This document shows positions 7,803 to 18,199 of a stretch of 46,013 nt of DNA, piece by piece; the first letter of the stretch is position 1; each line of letters opens with the position of its first letter. The notes below the pieces were generated by a model, which was not told the origin of the DNA, did not search any database, and saw nothing but the letters and a program-made list of their open reading frames with translations. The position numbers were made by a program, and so were the translations under genes. This DNA is from Streptococcus cuniculi (GTDB taxonomy: Bacteria; Bacillota; Bacilli; Lactobacillales; Streptococcaceae): NCBI RefSeq assembly GCF_001921845.1, contig NZ_MSJM01000010.1:1-46013 (forward strand), written 5' to 3'.

Positions 7803-8771
7803 ATGGCGTTTTCTGACATAAAGTTGTTTGCCCTTAGCTCGAATCAAAAGTTAGCGGCTAAGGTTGCAGAGAAAATGGGGATTTCTTTAGGGAAGTCTAC
7901 CGTTCGTCAATTTTCAGATGGTGAAATTCAGGTGAATATTGAAGAGTCTATTCGCGGGAGACATGTATATATTCTTCAATCAACTAGTTCTCCAGTAAAT
8001 GATCATTTAATGGAGATTTTGATTATGGTAGATGCTTTGAAACGGGCATCTGCAGAGTCAGTAAATGTCGTTATTCCTTATTATGGTTATGCACGTCAGG
8101 ATCGTAAAGCACGTGCGCGGGAGCCGATTACTTCTAAATTGGTTGCCAATATGTTAGAAATTGCGGGTGTTGATCGGTTGCTGACGATTGATTTGCATGC
8201 TGCGCAGATTCAAGGTTTCTTTGATATTCCGGTGGATCATTTGATGGGTGCTCCTTTGATTGCGGATTACTTTGAGCGTCGTGGAATGGTTGGTGAAGGA
8301 TATGTGGTGGTATCTCCTGACCATGGTGGTGTGACACGGGCGCGTAAGTTGGCACAGTTCTTGAAAACACCGATTGCGATTATTGATAAGCGTCGTAGTG
8401 TTGACAAGATGAACACTTCTGAAGTGATGAATATTATCGGAAACATCGAAGGCAAGACCTGTATCCTCATCGATGATATGATTGATACAGCAGGGACGAT
8501 TTGTCATGCGGCTGATGCCTTGGCAGAAGCTGGCGCGGTTGAGGTTTATGCTTCATGTACCCACCCCGTCTTGTCTGGACCTGCAATGGAAAATATTCAA
8601 AATTCTGCGATTAAGAAATTGGTCGTACTCGATACGATTGAAATTCCTGAAGAGCGTTTGATTGATAAGATTGAACGGATTTCGACAGCTGATTTGTTGG
8701 CGGAGGCGATTATCCGAATTCATGAAAAACGTCCATTGTCACCTCTGTTTGAGACAGCGAAGGACAAATAA
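7803..8771 (+). CDS. prs: Ribose-phosphate pyrophosphokinase (PRPP synthase)
   Basis: A 322-residue class I PRPP synthase that makes phosphoribosyl pyrophosphate from ribose 5-phosphate and ATP. Visible motifs are FSDGEIQV near the N terminus, the [10 protein letters not shown] flexible loop and the PRPP-binding loop [10 protein letters not shown] with D224, D225 and T229. Its product is the substrate of PurF in the purine cluster 9 kb downstream. It is a single-gene unit between its own promoter and a weak terminator. In other streptococci prs commonly sits next to pcsB, so the three-gene cassette to the left looks inserted. Confidence 0.97.
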   Translation: MAFSDIKLFALSSNQKLAAKVAEKMGISLGKSTVRQFSDGEIQVNIEESIRGRHVYILQSTSSPVNDHLMEILIMVDALKRASAESVNVVIPYYGYARQDRKARAREPITSKLVANMLEIAGVDRLLTIDLHAAQIQGFFDIPVDHLMGAPLIADYFERRGMVGEGYVVVSPDHGGVTRARKLAQFLKTPIAIIDKRRSVDKMNTSEVMNIIGNIEGKTCILIDDMIDTAGTICHAADALAEAGAVEVYASCTHPVLSGPAMENIQNSAIKKLVVLDTIEIPEERLIDKIERISTADLLAEAIIRIHEKRPLSPLFETAKDK

Positions 8772-8777
8772 GCAAGG

Positions 8778-8808
8778 AAGGTTGGAACGAATGTTTCAGC
8801 CTTTTTCT
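8778..8808 (+). terminator. Terminator after prs
   Basis: Stem AAGGTTGGAA / TTTCAGCCTT, which pairs fully when G-T pairs are allowed, with a short loop and a T-rich tail (TTTCTT). Confidence 0.6.
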
Positions 8809-8821
8809 TATGTTGTAAACT

Positions 8822-8849
8822 TTGTCTCAACTGAAAATAGTGGTATAAT
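8822..8849 (+). promoter_or_regulatory. Promoter of the araT-recO-plsX-acpP operon
   Basis: TTGTCT (8822-8827), 16-base spacer, TATAAT (8844-8849), about 57 bases before the aminotransferase start. The genes that follow overlap each other and probably share this promoter. Confidence 0.7.
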
Positions 8850-8906
8850 GTGATATAGTAATGCCTTTCTTGATAGAAAGAGCCGAGTGGATAGGAGAGG
8901 TGAGAG

Positions 8907-10085
8907 ATGGAGTTACGTCATCGGTTTAATCGGAATTTGGATCGGATTGAGGTATCAATGATTCGGCAGTTTGATCAGGCAATTTCAGATATTCCTGGTA
9001 TTTTAAAGTTAACCTTGGGAGAGCCTGACTTTACCACACCAGATCATGTTAAGGAAGCAGCGAAGGCTGCCATCGATGCCAATAAAAGTCATTATACGGG
9101 CATGGCAGGTCTTTTAGAGTTGCGGCAGGCGGCAGCGGAATTTGTCGCTGAAAAGTACAACTTGTCTTACAATCCTATGAATGAGATTTTGGTCACGATT
9201 GGGGCGACAGAAGCCTTGTCTGCTAGTTTGGTGGCGATTTTGGAGCCAGGAGATACGGTGCTCCTTCCAGCACCTGCTTATCCAGGTTATGAGCCGATTG
9301 TCAATATGGTGGGGGCAGATATTGTCGAGATTGACACGACAGCAAATGATTTTGTCTTGACACCTGAGATGTTGGAGCGGGCAATCATCGAGCAGGGAGA
9401 CAAGCTCAAGGCAGTAATCTTGAACTATCCTGCCAATCCGACAGGTGTGACTTATTCTCGCAAGCAGATTGAGGCCTTTGCAGAGGTCTTGAAGAAATAC
9501 CCTATCTTTGTTTTGTCCGATGAGGTGTATGCGGAATTGACCTATACGGGAGAGCCCCATGTGTCGATTGCGGAATACTTGCCAGAGCAGACGATTTTAA
9601 TTCAAGGCTTGTCCAAATCCCATGCCATGACAGGTTGGCGGATTGGACTCATTATGTCATGTGCGGAGATTGTTGCGCAGGTGATTAAGAGTCATCAGTA
9701 TTTGGTGACGGCAGCCTCTACAGCCATGCAGTATGGTGCCTTGGAGGCCTTGCGTAATGGAAAAGATGATGCTCTTCCGATGCGTCAAAAATATGTCAAA
9801 CGCAGGGATTATCTGATTGAGAAAATGACGGAGCTTGGGTTTACCATCATCAAGCCAGACGGTGCCTTCTACATCTTTGCCAAGATTCCAGAAGGTTATA
9901 ATCAGGATTCCTTTAGCTTCTTGCAGGAATTTGCACGGAAAAAGGCAGTTGCCTTTATCCCGGGTGCGGCCTTTGGCCAGTACGGCGAGGGCTATATTCG
10001 GATTTCCTATGCGGCCAGTATGGAGACGATTGAGCAGGCGATGGTACGATTGAAAGAATTTATGATGAATGATGGAACGGATTGA
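8907..10085 (+). CDS. araT: Class I/II pyridoxal-phosphate aminotransferase (aromatic amino acid type)
   Basis: A 392-residue fold-type I aminotransferase. The PLP lysine is Lys237 in the [14 protein letters not shown] motif. NYPANPTG and the SDEVYAEL aspartate are also present. The substrate cannot be read from sequence. The name follows streptococcal and lactococcal AraT enzymes found next to recO, which transaminate aromatic and other amino acids with 2-oxoglutarate. It starts the operon and overlaps recO by 17 bases. Confidence 0.85.
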   Translation: MELRHRFNRNLDRIEVSMIRQFDQAISDIPGILKLTLGEPDFTTPDHVKEAAKAAIDANKSHYTGMAGLLELRQAAAEFVAEKYNLSYNPMNEILVTIGATEALSASLVAILEPGDTVLLPAPAYPGYEPIVNMVGADIVEIDTTANDFVLTPEMLERAIIEQGDKLKAVILNYPANPTGVTYSRKQIEAFAEVLKKYPIFVLSDEVYAELTYTGEPHVSIAEYLPEQTILIQGLSKSHAMTGWRIGLIMSCAEIVAQVIKSHQYLVTAASTAMQYGALEALRNGKDDALPMRQKYVKRRDYLIEKMTELGFTIIKPDGAFYIFAKIPEGYNQDSFSFLQEFARKKAVAFIPGAAFGQYGEGYIRISYAASMETIEQAMVRLKEFMMNDGTD

Positions 10086-10851
10086 AACGAGCGGACTTGT
10101 TCTGTATAATCGAGATTTTCGTGAAGCAGATAAACTGGTCAAAATCTTTACGGAACAAGCTGGAAAGCGAATGTTTTTCGTGAAACATGCTGCCAAATCT
10201 AAGTTGACAGCTGCGATTCAGCCCTTGACCTATGCGGATTTTATTGTCAAAATCAATGAGGATGGTTTGAGCTATATCGAGGATTTTCACCAAGTGCAGC
10301 CTTTTCGGCAACTCAATCAAGATATTTTTCGTTTGAGCTATGCGACTTACGTGCTTGCTCTAGCAGATGCTTGTGTGCAGGATACGATTCATGATGCGGC
10401 CTTATTTGCCTTCTTGGTCAAGACCTTGGAGTTAATGGAGTTGGGCCTCGATTATGAGATTTTAACCAATATCTTTGAAGTGCAGTTATTGGGACGATTT
10501 GGGGTGTCGCTGAATGTGCATGAATGTGTTTTTTGTCATCGTGTGGGCCTGCCTTTTGACTATTCCTACAAATATTCAGGGGTACTGTGTCCACAACACT
10601 ATCATGAGGATGAAAGGCGCTTGCACCTTGACCCTAATGTGCTGTATCTGATTGACCAATTTCAGGCGATTTCTTTTGAGGAATTGGAGCGGATTTCGGT
10701 CAAGGATGAGATGAAACGAAAATTGCGCCTTTTTATCGATCAAATCTACGATGAGTATGTCGGGATTCATCTAAAATCAAAGAAATTTATTGATGAGCTG
10801 TCTTCTTGGGGGCAGTTAATGAAACAAACAGAAAATGAGGAATTAAAATGA
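10069..10851 (+). CDS. recO: DNA repair protein RecO
   Basis: A 260-residue protein with an N-terminal OB-fold domain ([23 protein letters not shown]), a helical middle part and a zinc-finger-like C-rich segment, Cys153-x2-Cys156 and Cys174-x2-His177. RecO loads RecA onto SSB-coated DNA with RecR in the RecFOR pathway. Two adjacent ATG codons (10069 and 10072) are possible, neither with a strong ribosome site. Translation is probably coupled to the upstream aminotransferase, which it overlaps. The stop overlaps plsX by ATGA. Confidence 0.93.
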   Translation: MMERIETSGLVLYNRDFREADKLVKIFTEQAGKRMFFVKHAAKSKLTAAIQPLTYADFIVKINEDGLSYIEDFHQVQPFRQLNQDIFRLSYATYVLALADACVQDTIHDAALFAFLVKTLELMELGLDYEILTNIFEVQLLGRFGVSLNVHECVFCHRVGLPFDYSYKYSGVLCPQHYHEDERRLHLDPNVLYLIDQFQAISFEELERISVKDEMKRKLRLFIDQIYDEYVGIHLKSKKFIDELSSWGQLMKQTENEELK

Positions 10852-11855
10852 AACGGATTGCTGTTGATGCAATGGGTGGAGATCATGCTCCACAGGCTAT
10901 TGTAGAGGGTGTCAATCAAGCACTTGCTGCTTTTTCAGATATTGAAATTCAGTTGTATGGAGATGAGGCAAAGATTAAGCCGCTCTTGACTAGTATGGAT
11001 CGGGTGTCCATTATCCATACGGAGGAGAAGATTGAGTCCAATGACGAGCCTGTAAAAGCGATTCGGCGCAAGAAAAATGCCTCCATGGTGCTTGCGACAA
11101 AGGCTGTGAAGACAGGCGAGGCTGATGCGGTCTTATCGGCTGGAAATACAGGTGCGCTCCTTGCTGCGGGTGTGTTTGTCGTTGGACGTTTGAAGCAGAT
11201 TGATCGTCCTGGGCTGCTTTCAACCTTGCCGACCATGGATGGAAAAGGCTTTGACATGATGGACTTGGGGGCTAATGCAGAAAATACGGCCCATCATTTG
11301 CACCAATATGCGATTTTGGGGTCCTTTTATGCCCAGTATGTACGGGGCATTAATCGTCCGCGTGTAGCCTTGTTGAACAATGGAACCGAAGAGTCAAAAG
11401 GAACACCAGTTCATAAGGAAGCCTATGACTTGCTTGCTCAAGATGATTCGATTCATTTTATCGGCAATGTTGAGGCGCGTGAGCTCTTAAACGGGGTGGC
11501 AGATGTGGTTGTCACCGATGGTTTCACGGGAAACGCTGTCTTAAAAACGATTGAGGGAACAGCTAAAAGTATCCTCAGCCAGTTGACTTCTGCCATTAAA
11601 AACGGTGGTCTACTGGCTAAAATTGGAGGTCTCCTCTTGAAACCAACCTTGAAATCTGCTCTTGGTGCGCTTGATTACAAGAAAGCAGGTGGTGCGGTGT
11701 TGTTAGGCTTGAAAGCTCCTGTTATCAAGGCACACGGGTCAAGTGATGCGGCTGCTGTCTATCATACCATTCGTCAGATTCGGACCATGCTAGAAGCCGA
11801 TATTGTCCAAAAATCGGTCGAGCGGTTTTCAGATGAGGAGGAATCTCGTGACTAA
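10848..11855 (+). CDS. plsX: Phosphate acyltransferase PlsX
   Basis: A 335-residue protein of usual length that begins with the typical [12 protein letters not shown] motif. It converts acyl-ACP and phosphate into acyl phosphate, the donor used by PlsY for phosphatidic acid synthesis. The next gene is an acyl carrier protein, consistent with that substrate. It overlaps recO (ATGA) and acpP (8 bases), so the four genes read as one operon. It is a peripheral membrane enzyme in this family. Confidence 0.96.
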   Translation: MKRIAVDAMGGDHAPQAIVEGVNQALAAFSDIEIQLYGDEAKIKPLLTSMDRVSIIHTEEKIESNDEPVKAIRRKKNASMVLATKAVKTGEADAVLSAGNTGALLAAGVFVVGRLKQIDRPGLLSTLPTMDGKGFDMMDLGANAENTAHHLHQYAILGSFYAQYVRGINRPRVALLNNGTEESKGTPVHKEAYDLLAQDDSIHFIGNVEARELLNGVADVVVTDGFTGNAVLKTIEGTAKSILSQLTSAIKNGGLLAKIGGLLLKPTLKSALGALDYKKAGGAVLLGLKAPVIKAHGSSDAAAVYHTIRQIRTMLEADIVQKSVERFSDEEESRD

Positions 11856-12087
11856 GGAAGAAATTTATCAGCGACTTGAGGAACTGCTCGTCGAAGAAAA
11901 AGGAGCGGATTTGGAACTTCATCCAGACTTGGCTGTGCAGGAGGAATTGGCAGAGGATTCTGTTGAAGTTATGGAGCTTGTATTGACCTTGGAAGATGAG
12001 TTTCAGATTACAATTCCAGATGAAGCGATTGAAGGATTTGAGACGCTGGCAGATATTGTTGAGTATATTGAGAAGCGCTTGGGCTAA
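11848..12087 (+). CDS. acpP: Acyl carrier protein (plsX-linked copy)
   Basis: A 79-residue acidic helical carrier. The phosphopantetheine serine is Ser38 in EDSVEVMEL, where most ACPs have DSL. I start it at the GTG 11848 because GAGGAGG lies seven bases upstream and a longer reading frame would run inside plsX. Streptococci usually carry another ACP in the fab cluster, so this copy may serve phospholipid synthesis or acyl exchange. It overlaps plsX by 8 bases and is the last gene before a terminator. Confidence 0.93.
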   Translation: MTKEEIYQRLEELLVEEKGADLELHPDLAVQEELAEDSVEVMELVLTLEDEFQITIPDEAIEGFETLADIVEYIEKRLG

Positions 12088-12114
12088 TATGTCTATTTCT
12101 TTGTAAATTATAAT

Positions 12115-12150
12115 AAAACGTTCGTCTTTTGACGGACGTTTTGTGTTTTA
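12115..12150. terminator. Terminator between acpP and purC
   Basis: Twelve-pair stem AAAACGTTCGTC / GACGGACGTTTT (one G-T pair) with loop TTTT, followed by TTGTGTTTTATT. The left arm contains AACGTTCG, which is part of a possible Pur box. Confidence 0.9.
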
Positions 12151-12174
12151 TTGGGGGAGATCGCCTGTATTTTC

Positions 12175-12203
12175 TTGAATAAGCGAATATTATGTGCTAG
12201 AAT
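12175..12203 (+). promoter_or_regulatory. Promoter of the purC operon, with possible PurR sites
   Basis: TTGAAT (12175-12180), 17-base spacer, TAGAAT (12198-12203) preceded by TGC, so an extended -10. Two partial matches to the lactococcal Pur box (AWWWCCGAACWWT) flank it: one reversed at 12117-12129, inside the terminator, and one direct at about 12231-12243. Each matches about 10 of 13 positions, so regulation by PurR is only suggested here. Confidence 0.65.
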
Positions 12204-12246
12204 AGAGCAAAATACAAAAAATATAAAAGTAAAGGCGAACGATTAT

Positions 12247-12954
12247 ATGAAACAGTCATTGTTATATTCGGGGAAAGCTAAGGACATTTACGCAACAGAA
12301 GAGGATGAGGTGATTATCTCCTGCTACAAGGATCAGGCGACAGCTTTTAATGGCTTGAAAAAGGAAGAAGTGGTCGGCAAGGGTCGGCTGAACAATCAGA
12401 TTTCGTCTTTGATTTTTGACAAGTTGAATCGGGCAGGCATTGCGACCCACTTTTTGGAAAAACTCTCCGACACAGAGCAGCTGAACAAAAAGGTTGCGAT
12501 TATCCCGCTTGAGGTGGTGCTACGCAACTATACGGCAGGTTCTTTTTCCAAACGTTTTGGCGTGGCAGAAGGCATTGCGCTTGCGCAGCCGATTGTCGAA
12601 TTTTACTACAAAAAAGATGAGCTAGATGATCCCTTTATCAATGATGAGCACGTCGCTTTTTTAAATCTTGCAACGACAGAGGAAATCGCCTACATCAAGG
12701 AGGAAACAAGAAAAATTAACCGTTTGTTGACCGCTTGGTTTTCAGACATTGGCCTGACTTTGATTGATTTCAAGTTGGAATTTGGCAAGGATAAGGACGG
12801 TAAGATTCTCTTGGCGGATGAATTTTCACCTGATAATTGTAGGCTCTGGGATGCGGATGGCAATCACATGGACAAGGATGTCTTTCGCCGTGGTCTTGGA
12901 GAGATGACCGATGTCTATCAGGTCGTGTGGGAAAAGTTACAGGAGTTGGATTAA
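12247..12954 (+). CDS. purC: SAICAR synthetase PurC
   Basis: A 235-residue phosphoribosylaminoimidazole-succinocarboxamide synthase that joins CAIR with aspartate using ATP. The N terminus [13 protein letters not shown] and the later [14 protein letters not shown] motif are typical. The start at 12247 gives the usual length; a longer frame upstream would cross the promoter. AAAGG at 12231-12235 is the ribosome site. It is the first gene of the pur cluster, although its reaction comes late in the pathway. Confidence 0.97.
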   Translation: MKQSLLYSGKAKDIYATEEDEVIISCYKDQATAFNGLKKEEVVGKGRLNNQISSLIFDKLNRAGIATHFLEKLSDTEQLNKKVAIIPLEVVLRNYTAGSFSKRFGVAEGIALAQPIVEFYYKKDELDDPFINDEHVAFLNLATTEEIAYIKEETRKINRLLTAWFSDIGLTLIDFKLEFGKDKDGKILLADEFSPDNCRLWDADGNHMDKDVFRRGLGEMTDVYQVVWEKLQELD

Positions 12955-12955
12955 G

Positions 12956-15900
12956 ATGGAAAAACGAATTTTTGTTGAGAAAAAAGCTGGTTTTCAAATA
13001 AAGGCAGAGAGCTTGCTGCGGGAGTTGCAGGAACGTTTGGGAGTTACAAGTCTTACGAGTCTGCGTTTGGTGCAGGTCTATGATGTGTTTGGCTTGAGTG
13101 AGACGCTTATGGCTGTAGCAGAGGAGCGGATTTTTTCAGAAAAGGTGACCGATATTCTTCTAAGCGATAGCGAGGTGGCAGATAGCTTTGCAAACAGTCG
13201 TTTCTTTGCCATTGAGGCGCTTCCTGGGCAATTTGACCAGCGGGCAGCGAGCAGTCAGGAGGCTCTCTTTCTCTTGGGAGCAGATAGTCACGTAACGGTG
13301 AAGACGGCTCAGCTCTATCTATTAAATGCGGATGTGAGCGATGCAGATGTTGCAGTCATTCAGGCCTATTTGCTCAATCCTGTTGATTCACGTTTCAAGG
13401 ATGTGACAAAGGATTTAGAAGTTCCTGCTTTTTCCAGCTCTGCTGAAGTGATTCCAGTGCTTGAGGTGTTCAAGGACTATAGCGAAGCAGACTTTGCTCA
13501 ATATAAAAAAGATCAGGGGCTTGCCATGGAAGTGGCGGATTTGCTCTTTATTCAGGATTATTTTGCCTCAATCGGGCGCTGTCCGACAGAAACGGAATTA
13601 AAGGTTTTGGACACCTACTGGTCAGACCATTGTCGCCATACGACTTTTGAGACAGAATTGCGTAGCATTGATTTTTCAGCGTCACAATTTCAAGATCAGT
13701 TGCAGGCGACTTATGAGAAATATCTTGCCATGAGAAGAGCATTGGGGCGTGCGGACAAGCCGCAGACACTCATGGATATGGCAACGATTTTTGGCCGTTA
13801 TGAACGAGCCAATGGACGTTTGGACGACCTTGAAGTCTCCGATGAAATCAATGCCTGCTCGGTGGAAATTGAAGTCGATGTCAATGGAATCAAAGAACCG
13901 TGGCTCTTGATGTTTAAAAATGAAACCCACAATCACCCGACAGAAATCGAGCCATTTGGTGGTGCGGCAACCTGTATCGGCGGTGCCATTCGTGACCCGC
14001 TTTCAGGCCGTTCTTATGTGTATCAAGCCATGCGGATTTCAGGGGCGGGGGATATTACACAGCCCTTGTCGGCAACTCGCTCAGGAAAATTGCCACAGCA
14101 GGTCATCTCAAAAACGGCCGCGCACGGCTACTCCTCCTATGGTAATCAAATCGGCCTTGCAACGACCTATGTTCGGGAATATTTCCACCCAGGATTTGTG
14201 GCAAAACGCATGGAATTAGGTGCTGTTGTCGGCGCTGCTCCGCGTGAAAATGTCGTGCGTGAAAAGCCAGAAGCAGGTGACATTGTGATTCTCCTCGGTG
14301 GGAAAACAGGTCGTGACGGTGTCGGAGGAGCGACAGGTTCGTCGAAAGTTCAGACTGCGGAGTCCGTCGAAACAGCGGGAGCGGAAGTTCAAAAAGGAAA
14401 TGCCATTGAAGAGCGAAAGATTCAACGGCTCTTTCGTGACAAGGCTGTGACCCGCTTGATTAAAAAGTCCAACGATTTTGGGGCAGGTGGTGTCTGTGTT
14501 GCGATTGGAGAATTGGCAGATGGTCTGGAGATTGATTTGGACAAGGTACCGCTCAAGTACCAAGGCTTAAATGGAACCGAGATTGCCATTTCAGAAAGTC
14601 AGGAGCGCATGGCTGTGGTGGTTCGTCCAGAAGATGTCGAGGTCTTTATCGCCCTAGCTGCTAAGGAAAATGTTTTAGCAGTAGCTGTGGCAACTGTGAC
14701 CGAAAAGCCAAATCTTGTCATGACTTGGAAAGGGCAGAAGATTGTTGATATTGAGCGTTCCTTCCTTGATACCAATGGTGTACGAGTGGTGGTGGATGCA
14801 CAGATTACCGATAGTCAACAGGATGTGCCAGAGCAAAGAATCACAGCAGCAGAAACCTTGAAACAAGATTTGCAGACCCTACTATCTGACTTGAATCATG
14901 CCAGCCAGAAGGGCTTGCAGACCATGTTTGATAGCTCGGTCGGGCGCTCAACCGTCAATCATCCACTAGGCGGTCGCTACCAAATCACTCCGCCAGAAAG
15001 CTCTGTTCAGAAATTACCTGTGGAGCATGGTGTGACAGAAACGGTGTCTGTCATGGCACAGGGCTACAATCCTTTGATTGCGGAATGGTCTCCTTATCAT
15101 GGTGCAGCCTATGCTGTGATTGAAGCGACCAGTCGCTTGGTGGCAACAGGTAGTGAGTGGGAAAAGGCACGTTTTTCTTATCAGGAATATTTTGAGCGGA
15201 TGGACAAAGAAGCCGAGCGTTTCGGCAAACCCGTAGCGGCGCTACTAGGCTCGATTGAAGCACAGATTCAGCTGGGCTTGCCGTCTATTGGGGGCAAGGA
15301 TTCTATGTCAGGGACTTTTGAGGAATTGACCGTTCCTCCGACCTTGGTGGCCTTTGGAGTGACGACTTCAACCGTCGGTCGCGTTTTGTCGCCAGAGTTT
15401 AAGGCAGCAGGTGAGCACCTCTATTACATTCCCGGTCAGGCCATTGCAGCAGATATTGACTTTGAAAGGATTAAGGAAAATTTCAAAAAATTTACCGCTA
15501 TTCAACAAAAACATAGGATTACAGCGGCTGCCGCAGTCAAGTATGGGGGTGTGGCAGAAAGTCTTGCACTCATGACCTTTGGCAATCATATCGGAGCAAG
15601 AGTGGATCTTGATCAGCTGGAGATGAGCTTACAAGGTCAGCTGGGGGGATTTGTCTTTACCAGTCCAGATGAGATTGACGGGTGCGTGAAAATCGGACGG
15701 ACGACAGGTGAAGCCAGCCTCATCATCAACGAGATTGCCATGCCTTTAGCAGACTTACTAGCCAGTTTTGAAGGAACCTTTGAACCTGTGTATCCAACGG
15801 TCTTTGAACAAGAAGGAAGAATGGCAGAAGTTGCGCCAGTCGTGAGAGACTTTGTGCGTGAGAGCACAGAAACCGTCAGTCAACCCTTGGTCTACATCCC

Positions 15901-16681
15901 GGTATTTCCGGGGACCAACTCTGAATATGATTCGGCCAAGGCCTTTGAAGAGGCAGGTGCCAAGGTGCGTCTTGAGCCTTTTGTGACCTTGGATGAAGCA
16001 AGTCTTGCCCAGTCTGTCGACAAGATGGTCCAATCTATTCGTGAAGCGCAGATTCTCTTTTTTGCAGGTGGATTTTCAGCGGCAGATGAGCCAGATGGCT
16101 CTGCCAAATTCATCGTTAATATCTTGCTTAATGAAAGGATTAAGGCTGCGATTGATGCCTTTATCGCGCGTGGGGGTCTCATTATCGGAATCTGTAATGG
16201 TTTTCAGGCTCTCGTTAAATCAGGTCTTCTTCCTTATGGTAATTTTGAAGAGGCAGGTGTTACCAGTCCGACCCTCTTTTACAACGATGCCAACCAGCAC
16301 GTGGCAAAAATGGTGGAAACCCGCATTGCCAATACCAATTCACCTTGGCTATCTGGTGTGGAAGTTGGCGATATTCATGTCATTCCAGTGTCGCATGGGG
16401 AAGGGAAATTTGTCGTGACAGCAGAAGAATTTGCATCGCTGCGTGACAAGGGTCAGATTTTCAGCCAATATGTGGATGTTGAGGGGCAACCAAGCATGGA
16501 CAGCCGCTACAATCCAAACGGGTCCTTCTATGCCATTGAAGGCATTACGAGCAAGAATGGACAAATTATTGGAAAAATGGGGCATTCAGAACGCTATGAA
16601 GCAGGCTTGTTTCAGAATATTCCGGGAGAAAAAGATCAGAAATTGTTTGAAAGTGCCGTGCGGTATTTCACAAAGAAGTAA
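12956..16681 (+). CDS. purL: Phosphoribosylformylglycinamidine synthase PurL, single-chain type
   Basis: A 1241-residue enzyme that turns FGAR into FGAM with glutamine and ATP. It has the large single-chain form, with a PurS-like N-terminal part, two AIRS-like synthetase halves (DTYWSDHCRHTTF at the first ATP site, then GGKDSMSG) and a class I glutaminase at the C terminus. The nucleophile is Cys1080 in GICNGFQ. Bacilli use three separate proteins, PurL, PurQ and PurS, instead. The start 12956 follows AGGAG at 12941-12945, and the purC stop is one base before it. Confidence 0.98.
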   Translation: MEKRIFVEKKAGFQIKAESLLRELQERLGVTSLTSLRLVQVYDVFGLSETLMAVAEERIFSEKVTDILLSDSEVADSFANSRFFAIEALPGQFDQRAASSQEALFLLGADSHVTVKTAQLYLLNADVSDADVAVIQAYLLNPVDSRFKDVTKDLEVPAFSSSAEVIPVLEVFKDYSEADFAQYKKDQGLAMEVADLLFIQDYFASIGRCPTETELKVLDTYWSDHCRHTTFETELRSIDFSASQFQDQLQATYEKYLAMRRALGRADKPQTLMDMATIFGRYERANGRLDDLEVSDEINACSVEIEVDVNGIKEPWLLMFKNETHNHPTEIEPFGGAATCIGGAIRDPLSGRSYVYQAMRISGAGDITQPLSATRSGKLPQQVISKTAAHGYSSYGNQIGLATTYVREYFHPGFVAKRMELGAVVGAAPRENVVREKPEAGDIVILLGGKTGRDGVGGATGSSKVQTAESVETAGAEVQKGNAIEERKIQRLFRDKAVTRLIKKSNDFGAGGVCVAIGELADGLEIDLDKVPLKYQGLNGTEIAISESQERMAVVVRPEDVEVFIALAAKENVLAVAVATVTEKPNLVMTWKGQKIVDIERSFLDTNGVRVVVDAQITDSQQDVPEQRITAAETLKQDLQTLLSDLNHASQKGLQTMFDSSVGRSTVNHPLGGRYQITPPESSVQKLPVEHGVTETVSVMAQGYNPLIAEWSPYHGAAYAVIEATSRLVATGSEWEKARFSYQEYFERMDKEAERFGKPVAALLGSIEAQIQLGLPSIGGKDSMSGTFEELTVPPTLVAFGVTTSTVGRVLSPEFKAAGEHLYYIPGQAIAADIDFERIKENFKKFTAIQQKHRITAAAAVKYGGVAESLALMTFGNHIGARVDLDQLEMSLQGQLGGFVFTSPDEIDGCVKIGRTTGEASLIINEIAMPLADLLASFEGTFEPVYPTVFEQEGRMAEVAPVVRDFVRESTETVSQPLVYIPVFPGTNSEYDSAKAFEEAGAKVRLEPFVTLDEASLAQSVDKMVQSIREAQILFFAGGFSAADEPDGSAKFIVNILLNERIKAAIDAFIARGGLIIGICNGFQALVKSGLLPYGNFEEAGVTSPTLFYNDANQHVAKMVETRIANTNSPWLSGVEVGDIHVIPVSHGEGKFVVTAEEFASLRDKGQIFSQYVDVEGQPSMDSRYNPNGSFYAIEGITSKNGQIIGKMGHSERYEAGLFQNIPGEKDQKLFESAVRYFTKK

Positions 16682-16690
16682 GGGGAAATG

Positions 16691-18130
16691 ATGACATACG
16701 AAGTAAAATCTCTCAATGAAGAATGTGGCTTGTTTGGCATTTGGGGGCATCCGCAGGCCAGTCAAGTGACCTATTTCGGCTTGCACAGCTTGCAGCACCG
16801 CGGTCAGGAGGGAGCTGGGATTTTGGCCAATGAAGCAGGAACCCTTCGCCGTCATCGAGGCTTGGGCTTGGTTTCTGAAGTTTTTAGACATCAGGAAGAT
16901 TTGGAAAGCCTGCGAGGTCAAGCAGCGATTGGTCATGTCCGCTATGCAACAGCAGGTGGAGCTTCTATCAACAACGTCCAACCCTTTCTATTTGACTTTT
17001 TTGATATGCAGCTGGGGCTGGCTCACAATGGAAATCTGACCAACACCCAGAGTTTGAAGAGAGAGTTGGAAGCACAGGGAGCGATTTTTGCCAGTTCTTC
17101 TGATACCGAAATCCTCATGCACCTCATTCGGCGCAGTCAAAAGGAGGAATTGCTGGATAAGATTAAAGAAGCACTCAATCAAGTCAAGGGTGGCTTTGCC
17201 TATCTGATTATGGCAGAAGATAAGCTGATTGCGGCGCTTGATCCCAACGGTTTTCGGCCCTTATCTATCGGGCAGATGAAAAATGGTGCCTGGGTGGTTT
17301 CCAGTGAGACATGTGCTTTTGAAGTGGTCGGAGCTGAGTGGATAGAAGATGTGAAACCGGGAGAAATCGTCATCATTGATGACCACGGCATTCGGCATGA
17401 CCGCTATACAGAGGACACACAGCTGGCTATTTGTTCCATGGAATATGTCTATTTTGCGCGACCAGACAGTGTGATTAACGGCGTCAATGTCCACGCGGCG
17501 CGTAAAAAAATGGGTCGCCGTTTGGCACAAGAAGCAAAAATTGAAGCGGATATTGTCGTTGGTGTGCCCAATTCCTCCCTGTCCGCAGCTAGTGGCTACG
17601 CGGAAGAATCAGGACTGCCCTACGAAATGGGCTTGATTAAAAACCAATACACTCAACGCACCTTTATTCAACCGACGCAGGAATTGCGGGAGCAGGGCGT
17701 TCGGATGAAATTGTCTGCCGTATCCAGCATTGTCAGAGGCAAGCGCGTGGTCATGGTAGATGATTCGATTGTTCGAGGAACGACCAGTAGGCGGATTGTT
17801 CAGCTGTTGCGAGATGCAGGAGCAGCAGAGGTTCATGTGGCGATTGCTAGTCCCCCTCTCAAATACCCTTGCTTTTTCGGGATTGATATTCAACAGCGCA
17901 GCGAATTGATTGCAGCCAATCACAGCAAGGAGGAGATATGCGAGATTATTGGAGCAGATAGCTTGACCTTCCTGTCCTTAGAAGGCTTGATTGAGGGAGT
18001 GGGCATGGAGACAGACGCTCCAAATGGCGGGCTTTGTGTAGCCTATTTTGACGGGAATTATCCAACGCCACTCTATGATTATGAAAAGCGGTATCTGGAA
18101 AGTCTGGCAGAAAAAACGAGTTTTTACTAA
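16691..18130 (+). CDS. purF: Amidophosphoribosyltransferase PurF
   Basis: A 479-residue enzyme for the first committed step: PRPP plus glutamine gives phosphoribosylamine. Starting at 16691 gives an 11-residue propeptide (MTYEVKSLNEE) before the nucleophile Cys12, as in Bacillus PurF; the ATG at 16688 is too close to AAGGGG. The PRPP loop is VMVDDSIVRGTTS. Of the four cysteines that bind the 4Fe-4S cluster in Bacillus, three have equivalents here (C248, C394, C449) but the fourth is Gly446 (NGGLC against NCGQC). The enzyme may therefore lack the cluster. Confidence 0.96.
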   Translation: MTYEVKSLNEECGLFGIWGHPQASQVTYFGLHSLQHRGQEGAGILANEAGTLRRHRGLGLVSEVFRHQEDLESLRGQAAIGHVRYATAGGASINNVQPFLFDFFDMQLGLAHNGNLTNTQSLKRELEAQGAIFASSSDTEILMHLIRRSQKEELLDKIKEALNQVKGGFAYLIMAEDKLIAALDPNGFRPLSIGQMKNGAWVVSSETCAFEVVGAEWIEDVKPGEIVIIDDHGIRHDRYTEDTQLAICSMEYVYFARPDSVINGVNVHAARKKMGRRLAQEAKIEADIVVGVPNSSLSAASGYAEESGLPYEMGLIKNQYTQRTFIQPTQELREQGVRMKLSAVSSIVRGKRVVMVDDSIVRGTTSRRIVQLLRDAGAAEVHVAIASPPLKYPCFFGIDIQQRSELIAANHSKEEICEIIGADSLTFLSLEGLIEGVGMETDAPNGGLCVAYFDGNYPTPLYDYEKRYLESLAEKTSFY

Positions 18131-18199
18131 TCTAGCTTACTTCATAAAAGAAAATGAAGTGACGATAGTAGCATTTACGGTATGTGAAAGGAGAAAAGG

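Noticed and set aside
8134..8507. Long open frames on the minus strand inside prs and many other genes
   Set aside because: They are shadows of conserved coding sequence on the + strand, lack ribosome sites and encode no recognisable domains.
12151..12246. Longer purC reading frame starting at 12151
   Set aside because: It would include the promoter -35 and -10 boxes and add 32 residues not found in PurC proteins.
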